DNA of 64,000 nt from Polietes domitor (Eukaryota; Arthropoda; Insecta; Diptera; Muscidae). Both the position numbers and the translations under genes were made by a program. This document shows, piece after piece, positions 44,447 to 56,073 of this stretch. The stretch covers positions 180,842,888 to 180,906,887 of the forward strand of contig OX377620.1 in assembly GCA_947397865.1 (NCBI GenBank), in the 5' to 3' direction. The number at the start of each line of letters is the position of its first letter. The first letter of the stretch is position 1. Below the pieces are notes generated by a model, which was not told where the DNA came from, ran no database searches, and was given only the letters and a program-made list of their open reading frames with translations.

Positions 44447-47400
44447 CTACGCACCAAATCTTTCCTTTAGGTCCATTTTCTTGATTAAGGTATAAAGGGA
44501 AAAGGAAAATTTTGCAATCTAGAATGAAAAGAAGACAGAAAATAACATCAATACTAATACTAGTCCGGGAATATAGAGGGCGTGCTGCAATTCACTTGCA
44601 ATCGTTATAAAATGTTGGAAGTGAAATGGGATCACAGAGTATTTGCTAAACTATTGAACAGAATTTTGGAAAAAGATGGAGGTTTTTGGAAGAAGCACAA
44701 AGTCTGTATCTTAACTAATGAATATTACATGGGATTGTATAGGAGGGATGCTCTTTAATTAGAAAGTTCGGCAGTCAATTTTATTTTAAAAAAATTTGTT
44801 TTGGGTGGAAAGGCGTACCTTCCGGTTACCATTGTAGTACCAGCCTTTTCAGCTAACCTTTGCCTGGATTGTTGAATAACGAAAACAAGCCACTTTGCTA
44901 GCAAAAATTGATCATGACAAACTTAAGAAAACATATATTTAATACTATATAATATTAATATAATACATAAAAAAATTCATAAATTAAATAATAAATTAAT
45001 TTATTTAATAATACAGGGTTTTCCAACAAGAGGTGCTATTTTGGTATTCAAAGAAAAATGTAATTTTAAAAAAATCATTATCATCTCTCGATAGCGCAAT
45101 CCATTCACCGTAACTGTTGATCCAACCTCATTTTCGAAATAGTAAGGTCCAATGACCCCGCCGGACCATAAACCGCACCAAACAGTCACACGATGAGGAT
45201 GGAGAGGCTTCTCAACTATAACTTTTGGGTTTTCCGAGCACCAGATGCGACAATTTTGCTTGTTGACGTAGCCACCGAGGTGGAAATGGGCCTCATCAGT
45301 CAAGACGATTTTTCGATGGAATTCCGGATCATTTTCATTCATGAATTTTAATAATTTCAATACGTTGTTGAAGCTTGTATCGTTCCATTTTTAGTAATGG
45401 CGTAGTTTCTACTTGTCAAATGTCAAAGAATAAAAGCTTCAAAAGTGACAGCTACCGAAATACCGGGTGATTCAAAATAGCACCTCTTGTTGGAAAACCC
45501 TGTACATAATATTATAGATATTATGTATTATAACACCGTACGAAAATTTTTAAAAAAAGTCGTTACAATTGAACGGATTGATAGACGCATGAAACTATAG
45601 GCAAAATTGAGTTACTTGGCGTTTTTTAGTTTTTTCATTTCCTCATCCTGTTGAACCTTCACAGAACTACAAAGACACAAGGGATAAAATTTTTCAAAAA
45701 AAATTTTTCTATACTTGTTCGCAACCTATGAAAGCGGTATTAGTGTTAAATTAAAGAGCAGAATATCTATTAAAAATACTTCAAATATCATGCTTCTATC
45801 TGTATTAGTTCAGCACGAACATCTATTTGAAGTTTACCCCTTAGTTGTTCTATTTTATTCATATCTTGCTTTTGAAGAGACAAAAATTAAATTGTTGTTA
45901 ATACAAAACTTAACAGATAGAAGTTTGAAAATTAAAGTATTTTTAGCACATATTCTCTTCTTTGATTTGGCATTTATACCGGTGTCATAGGATGGGAATA
46001 AATATTAAAAATAATTTTTGAAAAGTTGTTATCCTATTTAAATATATGAAATTTAAGGTGCAACAGGATGAGAAAATGAGAAACTATAAACGCAATTAGT
46101 TCACCTATAGTTTCAGTTGTATATCATTTGTTTCAAGTGTAATATAGACTGTCGGACAGTGTAATTAAATAAATTGAAATAATATAGAAACACAATAAAT
46201 ATATACAAATTTGAAACAATATGGCTTAAATCAATAAAATTATATATAAAAATATTAAAAAATTAATAAAAACTGTAAAGATTTTTCTTAGTCGCGATTC
46301 GCACCCTAGACCTTCTGGGTGCAAAGCGCACACCTTAGCTTAGAATCTCCATACGAAAAATTCGTTCGTAATCACTTTTGAAAATGCTATTCGTATTCAT
46401 TTTGGAAGCTGTTCAAAGCAACATTCTGAAAAGCGGGAAATATGTCTATTGGTATTCGACTAAAAAGTGGTTCAAATATTTTACTGGAAAAACCGCCAGA
46501 TCCACAAAAAACCCCCTACACTCAAATAAAAAAGTGAACCCCATAATGAGTTAAAATGAACTAAAGCAATATTTCATTATATCAAGTTCAAACTTTTCCT
46601 TGAAATAAACAAAATCAATATTTCCTTATACTTTTCCATGAAAGTAGTACATGCTTTGAACTTGATACTAATTCTAGTTTTTCCTCAAACCAATTACATT
46701 ATTACTAAATCTAAGTAAAATTCTGCTGAAATTTTCCTAAATCTAAGTAAATTTTTCCTTAAACAAAGTAAATTTTTAATAAATTCAAGTAAAATTTTCC
46801 TAAAACTAAGTAAATTTTTCCTCAAACCAAGTAAATTTTTAATAAATTTAAGTAAAATTTTCCTAAAGCTAAGTAAATTTTTACTCAAATCACATAAATA
46901 TTTATTTAAACCAAGGACAATTTTGCTGATTTTTTTCCTTTAAACAAGTAAAATTTTACTTAAACTGAGAAGGAAAAAAGTGAACTTAATTCAAGTTTAA
47001 TTTAACTAAAAATAAAAATAATAGCAACATGAATTATTTCTCATACTTGAAGTATTTAAGAAATAAGTCTCTGCAAGCGAACGAAAATTTCTTCTTAGAT
47101 TATTATTCAAGAATTTTCTAAGCAATTTCAAGTGATTTTTTATAATTTCATTAATACTTAAATGTATGAAGAACTCGGCATAAATTTCAGTAAACACATC
47201 AACTTAATTTTAAGAAAAAATCTAATTTTAAGTTAACATATATCTATATGAAATTTTTTTGAATTTTCGTACTTAAAACCCTGCAAATTTTCTTCTACAC
47301 AAGTATGAATTTATTAGATCCAATGAAGTGTTTTTTCTATTTCTAGTAAATGAACTATTCGCCATTGAGATAAGGAAACTTTACTCATACTTAGTTAATT

Positions 47401-49102
47401 TTCTTACTTTTAAGGAAATTTTTACTAAACTGGAGTAAAATTGTTGGAGTGTGGATTTTACTCAAATTTAGGAATGCTTTTTACTGTGTGTAAAAAAGTC
47501 ATCTACCGGAAAAACTCTATAAGAGTCATCTAAAGTTTATTGTGCCCAACAAAGAAGTTCAATCGTGTAGTACTGTGTAATTACACTATTTGAAACAAAA
47601 GCTCTAAACCAGAAAAATATTTCCATATTGAATTCAACTTGTGCTGTACATAAAACTGTTTTAAAATAGAAAGGTTAAGACGATAATTTCTTGGGAGCCT
47701 TTCTAACTACTTGTGTAACATACCTCCATAGATTTTCTGTAAATCAGTTCAAATGTTTGGAAGCAGTGTATTACGGATCACCCTCCTGTGCTCCAGTGGT
47801 CAACAATTAAACTTACGCTTATAAAACTATTCAGATTTATGGGAAATACTTTCCCAGCCCACAATTGTATGGTTTGCTGTGTTCGCTGCATAAAGAATAT
47901 CATCATTTTCCTATAGCGTATGTCCTGGTGCATCCAAGACGAATGGAAAATCTCCGTGGCCAGTGTATCACTGTCATACAGCAAACAATTGGAGTAGTAA
48001 CACAGGGGGAATATTTCCACAACCACGGCTAGAATGTAAAAAAGTGAAGCGGCCGTCGACGCAAATGTCGTGGAGAATACAGCCACATTAACCAGCGTTA
48101 TTCCCAACATTAGAGCGGTTAAAGAGAATTGCAGGAAAATTGTTTTAGATATCACCGGAGATATTACATTGTATAGCCTGGAAATAGTAAGAGGATGCAT
48201 GATGAATTAATAAAATTTTTCACCCCGCGTAATTTACTCGATTAAAGTTTTGTGATCCTTTATGCACATCTTAAGCTCTTCCAAACTGTCCTCTGGAGAA
48301 ATTTCCGGCTTCGAGCCCAATTTGCGGATTCTCAGCAACAGAATCCGTAAATGAGCGCTCAGTATACAAACATAGACCGTGGCATATGAATCATTGCCCA
48401 CCTGCTGGAAACAAGTCCAACTGGTCAGCAGGTACTCCACTAATGTAGCCACATAGAATTCAGTGGCAGAACGTCTCCAATCAATTGAAAACAGATAAAT
48501 AGAATATGCTGGCAATCCGGAGACCAACGTGGATATATATGTGCTAGCGGTATAACACCAATAGGCAAAACAGAACAACACCACCACTTTCCGGCCCAAT
48601 CGTCGAATTTTATACAATTCGGCCACTTCATCGTCTTCCTTGCAGCGTTCATCCAATTTGTCCATAAGCCTTTCGGCCGCTTTCAATTTCGGCAGATAGT
48701 AGATTAAGAGAAGTATTTTAACCGCACAGCCATAGACATTGAAAATCGCCTGTAGGGAACTGAAGAGAACGCCATAATCTAAATTCTTGTTGGATTGCTG
48801 GAAATAGCTGGTCGTAAATGAGATGGGCGTAAAAATGGTAGTCAGGCAGTTAATAACGATGGCATAGCACAGATAGACAGCTCTATATTTATCCGTCATG
48901 AAGATACCCATAACACGGAAACATCGGTACAAGTAGGTGGTGGCTTCTTTGCTGGCCGCTTTGGATGTGCCTGAATCTTTCGTAGTCAAAGGAAATGTTA
49001 TTTTAATATATATGTTTTTTATATATGTATTTATATATGTATTTATATATAATATATGTTCTTTTGAAAACTCTTACTTTTCTTAACAGTCAGGCTAGGC
49101 AT
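44447..49102 (-). CDS. Odorant receptor 2 (four exons)
   Basis: Minus-strand exons 49102-49078, 48976-48238, 48177-47817 and 44518-44447 agree in phase and give 398 residues. The family signs are LDERC, a NDSYATVYV...LSAHL segment, the KDHKTLIELYN junction, MMIFFMQRTQ and the terminal AKFSFSLYTLIKKMD exon. The first exon is only eight codons; a weak TATAATAA lies at 49166-49173. Intron 3 is 3.3 kb and contains a deleted mariner (45014-45502), a foldback element (45550-46163), a tRNA-like relic and a tandem repeat, so the last exon is far from the rest. Its assignment rests on phase, the CTAG acceptor and the homologous exons of receptors 1 and 3. Chemosensory cation channel subunit by family. 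Confidence 0.82.
45014..45502 (-). mobile_element. Internally deleted mariner-type element with perfect ends
   Basis: Terminal inverted repeats of 30 bp are perfect (CAGGGTTTTCCAACAAGAGG, continuing TGCTATTTTG), flanked by TA at 45012-45013 and 45503-45504. The minus strand from about 45360 encodes the middle of a Tc1/mariner superfamily transposase, with the first catalytic Asp in VLTDEAHF and the VTVWCGLW block. The N-terminal DNA-binding region and the later catalytic residues are deleted. The frame runs into the left terminal repeat. Non-autonomous, but its ends look usable by an intact relative. Confidence 0.92.
45550..46163. mobile_element. Foldback-type element, single-core copy
   Basis: Outer arms share AGTCGTTACA-TTGAAC and, inverted, ACACTGTCCGACAGTC-ATATTACACTTGAA, with AACTATAGGC-AAATTGAGTTA and TTCATTTCCTCATCCTGTTG inward. 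The core is itself palindromic around CTTCTATCTGTATTAGTTC. Relatives are at 50506-51034 and 52158-54979. No coding capacity. Confidence 0.7.
46284..46345 (-). other. tRNA-like relic 1
   Basis: On the minus strand the sequence has a B-box-like AGGGTGCGAATC and an A-box-like TAAGCTAAGG at tRNA-like spacing, with GTGCGCTTTGCACCCAGAAG between. Stems do not close well. It could be a SINE head or a decayed tRNA; a working tRNA gene is unlikely. Confidence 0.3.
46690..46970. repeat. AAGTAAATTTTTCCT tandem array
   Basis: Variants of a unit of about 20-21 bp (CTAAGTAAATTTTTCCTNAAA) repeat some twelve times, grouped into a higher period near 63 bp (three units), inside intron 3 of odorant receptor 2. 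The surrounding 46520-47470 shares the same AAGTAAA vocabulary at lower density. Confidence 0.7.
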
Positions 49103-50505
49103 CGCAATATTGTAGTGGCTACTAGCTATTTTCGAGGTATGAGGCAAATGAGTCTCAAAACCTCCTTATTATAAGGCCAACTTCTTTGGTACGCAATTGT
49201 TTTAATTAATTATGTGTTTTTCAAGTTCCCCAAAAAAAGTTTAATAAGTTTCTAATATAAATTGAATAATTGATAATCATTTAGTTATACACCGAACAAA
49301 ATATATTTACTCATTTTCACGAAGTATATTAGTGATAAGATGTGTCTAAATATACATTCAGGTACGTGTCTGCTTAAATAGGGTTACAATCAAGAAGAAA
49401 TCGAAATTTCCCCCAAACTTTTGGTCTCAGAAATGTGAATACAGGTCGAATAACTTTAAATGCAAATACATTCTCAATAGGTTCGTACAGCGTAAATAAA
49501 TTTTATTGACAATGTTGTGTTAGAAATTTAAATATTTGTCGAAATATGTCATCTCAAAAATCAGAATACGGATCGAATAATTTTAAATGAAAATAACATC
49601 TACTATAAAAATAAAGAAAACTTCCAAGAATGGTATCTATGAACTTTAAAAATCTCCTTAAATCTGCTTCAATATTTACCAACATTTTGGTCCCAGAAGT
49701 ACATATATCCCCAAAAAGTTTCTTACAACAAAAGAACGAATACATGTGTTTAATCAACAATGCTAGAAATTGGAAAATGGATCGGATTATCTCCACAAAT
49801 ATAATGCAAATTTTCATAATTTGATTGAAGAAAGAACAAATGAGCATTTCGTTTATACAGGGACAATGACACTCGATATCGTTTACTACATACAACAATT
49901 GGACGATTTACATTAATTGAGCAAGTTGAGTTTGTGACAAGTTAGTGAAAGGTCACAAGTTTGATATTTGTGTCCACCTTTTATTGTTCAGTGTTTAAAT
50001 ATTCCAAGTGTCCAGTAGCCACTCCTTTTTTTAAAACAATAATTTCATTCTTTAATACACATCAAACTATTGAAAACAACAATTAAGTCTTTCTGTTCCC
50101 ATGCAAGTAAAACTTTACTAATTACATCAACTACATTTGTTCGAAACAATTAAAGTGAAGTTCACTACACTGCGTTTTAATATTGAATGTGTTGTTTATG
50201 TGATTCAAGTTAAATATATGTGAAATTGAAATTTTGGAAACTCCCAGCAAAAAGTGGAAGTAATTCAAAGAAGAACTTCTTTCCATTGTTTCTGAATCAT
50301 GGATTCAATAAAATTCATTCTAAATATATTTTAAGAAGTACTTCAAAATCACTTCCATAAATGTAGTTCAACTCATTTCTTCAACATTTAAAATAGTATC
50401 CTCTCCCGACAATTTGTTTAACCCATTAGAGCCCAGCCAAATTAATTTTTGGCGTTTCTTACTGTTCACTGTTCGATTAATCGAACACTGGGTCAAAATG
50501 GGTTA
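49103..50505. other. Spacer upstream of odorant receptor 2
   Basis: Contains the likely promoter near 49166. Open frames at 49554-49898 and 49630-49824 overlap on opposite strands and show no domain. No other feature is supported. Confidence 0.4.
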
Positions 50506-51034
50506 AAAAGTCGTTACACTTGAACCAGTTGTAATTATATGCAAAATGGAGTTAATTGGCGTTTTTAGATTTCCTAAGGAAAATTCCAATTTTTGAAAAA
50601 AATATTTTAGATACTTTGTCACAACCTATGTTATCGGTATAGGTATCAAATAAAAGAGAAGAATGTCTGCTAAAAATACTTCAAATTTCATACTAATACA
50701 GATATTAGTTCAGCTTTAACAACCATTTAAAATGTCCCCCAAATTTACTTAGTTTATTAAAATTTTATTTTTAAGAGGGAAAATATGAAATGGTTGTTAA
50801 TGCTAAACCAATACTGGTAAAAGTAATTTGACACTTCTAACCGTATCATTGAGTGCGAATAAGTATTTAAAATAATTTTTGAAACATTATATCCATTGGA
50901 AATGTGAAGTCCTTTTAAGGGATAACAGGATGAGAAAATGAAAAACTAAAAATGTCAATTAACTACATTTCGCCTATAGTTACAGAAGTATATTATACCG
51001 TTGAAGTGTAATATGGACTGTAGGACAGTGTAGT
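50506..51034. mobile_element. Foldback-type element, second single-core copy
   Basis: The left arm AAGTCGTTACACTTGAACCAG and the inverted right arm end ACACTGTCCTACAGTCCATA match the copies at 45550 and 52158. The palindromic core (ATGTCTGCTAAAAATACTTC) is present once. Confidence 0.7.
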
Positions 51035-51246
51035 AACTGATTGAAGATTATATATTTATTTATTTATTATTTATTGTTTATATTTATCTCTTTTATTAAA
51101 TCAAGACATTTATTACCCTACACCACTCTGTGAAACACTGCCTTGAGTTCGATTTCTGGAAGATGAACAAATAGTCTAAACTGAAGGCTTTAGGACATGA
51201 TAGGAAAAATGAAAATAGGACACAATTTCGAGTAAATGTTATCGGA

Positions 51247-51325
51247 TTCAATTCGACTCGAAGCAGGGATCGTAACAAAAAGCCATTCCCAAGCCTGTGC
51301 TTTCAATCATTGAGATAAACAATTT
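51247..51325 (-). other. tRNA-like relic 2
   Basis: The minus strand shows TATCTCAATGATTGAAAGCA (A-box-like), then AGGCTTGGGAATGGCT in the anticodon-arm position, and CTGCTTCGAGTCG (B-box-like). Pairing is imperfect. Either a SINE head or a tRNA pseudogene. Confidence 0.35.
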
Positions 51326-51919
51326 GTAATAACTTCCACAATGTACCTAAGTATCACTTCCTAGGTATTATTTACCGTCGCACCTATCAGCAGTCACTGT
51401 TCTGCTATTGCAGCAGTTTTTCTGCCATAACAGCAGTTTTTCTGCAATCTTGATTCAACATTCACAGACTCTTTGGCAGGAGTCTGCTAAAAATGGCTGC
51501 AGTTAGTTAAAACGTAAAAATAGATAAAAATATATATAAAAAATAAAATAGATATTTCAGCAGATACAAATCAGCTTTTTGCTCTTTCAGCAGACTTTCT
51601 GCTTTCTTTTACTAACAAATTCCTTTGAGTGTTGATGTCAAGCTGATATTCCTTTCATTAAAACACTTGATCCTTTCTTCGTTCGATACACTCCAAAGTA
51701 AATGAAAACAACAATAACGACTTTATATTCTCATGCCATCAATAATGCAAGTGAAACTTTACTAATTAAATAAACTACATTTATTCAAAACAATTACGGT
51801 GCACTTTACTACTTTGCGTCACAATACATATTAAATTAAAAGCGTTGACGTCGTGCAATATCCAGGTCAAATTAAATATAGCCCTGTATGCGGTGAGATA
51901 TGATGCCATTGTCCTTTTT

Positions 51920-54900
51920 TTACTTTTTAAGATTCTGACCGAAATCCATTTCTTTGATGAGAGTGTACAAAGAAAATGAAAATTTTGCAACCTGTAATAA
52001 ATGAAATGAAATAAATAAATAAACAACTTCTGCATTAGTTCTCTTAAAATCGATTTTTTTATATAAAAATTATAGAAATCTTGTGCCGAAATCATATCCA
52101 CTTATTTTTATCATTTAAAAGTTTTCTTATCGTAGCATTAATAAAAAATTCACTTATTACACTGTCCAACAGTCCATATAACACTTGAACCAGACGATAT
52201 ACATCTGGAACTATAGGTGTGGTAGAGTTAATTGGCGTTTTAGATTTATATTTCCTCATCCTGTTGCTCCTACAAATTTTCAAAAATTATTTTAAAAACT
52301 TATTCGCACCCTATGATAACTTTATTAAAGAGGATATTATCTGCTAAAAATATTTCAAATTTTATGCTTCTATCTGTATTATTTTAGCATTAATAATCAT
52401 TTCAAGTTTTACTTCTTAAAAAGCAAAATATGAACGAACTAAATAAATTGAGGGAGAAATTTGAAATGGTTGCTAATGTTGAACTAATATATTTAAAAGC
52501 ATGATATTTGAAGTATTTTTGATAGATATTCTCCTCTTTGATTTGACCATAATACCGTTATCATAGAGTGCGAATAAGTATTTAAAATAATTTTTGAAAA
52601 ATTGTATTTCCATTTCCTCTTCCGTTGGTGCTTAAAAGGACAACAAATTTTCAAAAATTTTTTCAAATACTAATTCGCACCCTATGATGCCAGTAGAAGC
52701 GTCAATTTGAAGAGTAGAATATCTGCTTAAAATACTTCAAATTTTATGCTTCTATCTGTATTAATTTAGCATTAATAACCATTTCAAGTTTACCCTCTTA
52801 AAAGGTAAAATATGAATAATCTAAATAAATTAAAAGATAAACTTGAAATTGTTGTTAATGTTGAACTAATATAGATAGAAGCATGATATTTGAAGTATTT
52901 TTAATAGATATTCTCCTCTTTAATTTGACACTAATACCCCTAATTGTCATAGGGTGCCAATAAGTATTTAAAATAATTGTTTAAAAATTGTATTTCCATT
53001 TCCTCTTCCGTTGGTGCTTAAAAGGACAACAAATTTTCAAAAATTATTTCAAATACTAATTCGCACCCTATGATGCAGTAGAAGTGTCAATTTGAAGAGT
53101 AGAATATCTGCTTAAAATACTTCAAATTGTATGATTCAATCTGTATTAATTTAGCATTAAAAGCCAATTCAAGTTTTCCCTCTTAAAAAGTAAAATATGA
53201 ATAAACTAATTAAATTAAAAGAGAAACTTGAAATGATTGTTAATGTTGAACTAATATAGATAGAAGCATGATATTTGAAGTATTTTTAATAGATATTCTC
53301 CTCTTTAATTTGACACTAATACCCCTAATTGTCATAGGGTGCCAATAAGTATTTAAAATAATTGTTTAAAAATTGTATTTCCATTTCCTCTTCCGTTGGT
53401 GCTTAAAAGGACAACAAATTTTCAAAAATTTTTTCAAATACTAATTCGCACCCTATGATGCCAGTAGAAGCGTCAATTTGAAGAGTAGAATATCTGCTTA
53501 AAATACTTCAAATTTTATGCTTCTATCTGTATTAATTTAGCATTAATAACCATTTCAAGTTTACCCTCTTAAAAGGTAAAATATGAATAATCTAAATAAA
53601 TTAAAAGATAAACTTGAAATTGTTGTTAATGTTGAACTAATATAGATAGAAGCATGATATTTGAAGTATTTTTAATAGATATTCTCCTCTTTAATTTGAC
53701 ACTAATACCCCTAATTGTCATAGGGTGCCAATAAGTATTTAAAATAATTGTTTAAAAATTGTATTTCCATTTCCTCTTCCGTTGGTGCTTAAAAGGACAA
53801 CAAATTTTCAAAAATTATTTCAAATACTAATTCGCACCCTATGATGCAGTAGAAGTGTCAATTTGAAGAGTAGAATATCTGCTTAAAATACTTCAAATTG
53901 TATGATTCAATCTGTATTAATTTAGCATTAAAAGCCAATTCAAGTTTTCCCTCTTAAAAAGTAAAATATGAATAAACTAATTAAATTAAAAGAGAAACTT
54001 GAAATGATTGTTAATGTTGAACTAATATAGATAGAAGCATGCTATTTGAAGTATTTTTAATAGATTTTCTCCTCTTTAATTTGACACTAATACCGTTGTC
54101 ATAGGGTGCCAATAAGTATTTAAAATAATTTTTGAAAAATTTTATTTCCTCAACCTGTTGCTGCTTAAAAGGATAACAAATTTTTAAAAATTATTTCAAA
54201 TACTAATTCGCACCCTACAATGCCAGTAGAAGCGCCAAATTGAAGAGGAGAATATCAGCTAAAAATACTTAAAATTGTATGCTTCAATCTGTATTACTTT
54301 AGTATTAAAAGCCATTTCAAGTTTTCCCTCTTAAAAAGTAAAATATGAATAAACTAATTAAATTAAAAGAGAAAATTGAAATGATTGTTAATGCTGAAAT
54401 AATACGGATAGAAGCATAATATTTGAAGTATTTTTGATAGATATTCTCTTCTTTAATTTGACACTAATACCGTTGTCATAGGGTGCCAATAAATATTTAA
54501 AATAATTGTTGAAAAATTTTATTTTTATTTCCTCAACCTGTTGCTGCTTAAAAGGATAAAAATTTTTTAAAAATTATTTCAATTACTTATTCACACCCTA
54601 TGATGTCAGTAGAAGCGTCAAATTGAAGAGGAGAATATCAGCTAAAAATACTTAAAATTGTATGCTTCAATCTGTATTACTTTAGCATTAACAGCCATTT
54701 CAAGTTTTCCCTCTTAAAAATAAAATATGAATAAACTAATTAAATTAAAAGAGAAACTTGAAATGATTGCTGATGCTAAATTAATACGGATAGAAGCATA
54801 ATATTTGAAGTATTTTTAACAAATATTCTTCTCTTTAATTTGACACTAATAACGTTATCATAAGGTAAGTATAAGTATTAAAAATAATTTTTAAAAAATT

Positions 54901-56041
54901 TTACCTTTTGAGTCTTGTTATTAACTCCATTTTGCCTATAGTTCATCATCCGGTTCAAGTGTAACGACTTTTAAAAATTATCAAACTGTGTCTTCAAACC
55001 ATTGCCATACTTACGCCCAAATTCGTATTCAATGTAATGGGAAATAATTTCATTGCCGTCAACGACATAGACTTCTGCGAACGCTGCATAAAGAATATTA
55101 ACATTTTGCGAAAACGTTGATCCTCTTCCATCCAGTTGCACTGCAGTATGGCCAAAGGCAATTGGTCGCCGTCTTCGACCAGACAAGTGGCCTGATAGCA
55201 GCAGGGTGTAGTTTGTAACAGTACCGCCAGGAAATACACACCCGAGGCAATTTGTGCCGATGTATCGCCAAATATGAACATATTAATCATGGTGATGCCC
55301 AATATGGCAGCCATAATGAGGAATTGTGCAAAGACCGTTACAGAAATGACGGGACTGATAACGTCAAGTAAGCTGGAAAGGATTAAAGGGATGGATTATC
55401 ATATAAATCTAATTAAATTTACAAGGCGATAAGATAATCCGCAAAAGGGATTTAATCTGTACCAAACCTAAATTTAGACTAATGATTTTTTAAACTCAAA
55501 CAATAATTGCAATTCAAAATACATCAATTGAAATTTAAACAAGTAAGGAAGGCTAAAGTCGGGCATGGCCGACTATATGATACCCTACACATAGTCATTA
55601 TACCCTGTGGTGTAGGGTATAGAAAGATCGTTACATTTGCAGCGGGTGATATACGATACAGCTATTAAAGCAGAATATACTACAAATTTCTTTACTTCTA
55701 TTTTTATTTCTAAGAATTTTTTAACACAAACTTTGAATTGGAGCTTTATATAAATCTGAACCGATCTGAACCATGTTTAGCATAGTTTTCTAGTTGAAAT
55801 ATAAGACACTTTTCCAAATGTGATGGAAATCTGTTAAATGTGTTGTTTTTAGAAAAGAATCAAATCGGGGAAATCATTTATATGGCAGCTATATATAAAT
55901 CTGAACCGATGTGACCCACTTTCGCCATAGATGTTTCTGATTTGAAATATTAGCTGATGTGCCGACTTTGAAGAAAATCTGTTCACATACGCTTTTGCTC
56001 GAGCGGAAATAATCAATTCAGTGGCGAAATTTGTATTGGAG

Positions 56042-56073
<32 letters not shown>

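Noticed and set aside
52158..54979. CRISPR-like array
   Set aside because: Units of about 380 bp without unique spacers in a eukaryotic intron; this is a tandem transposon core.
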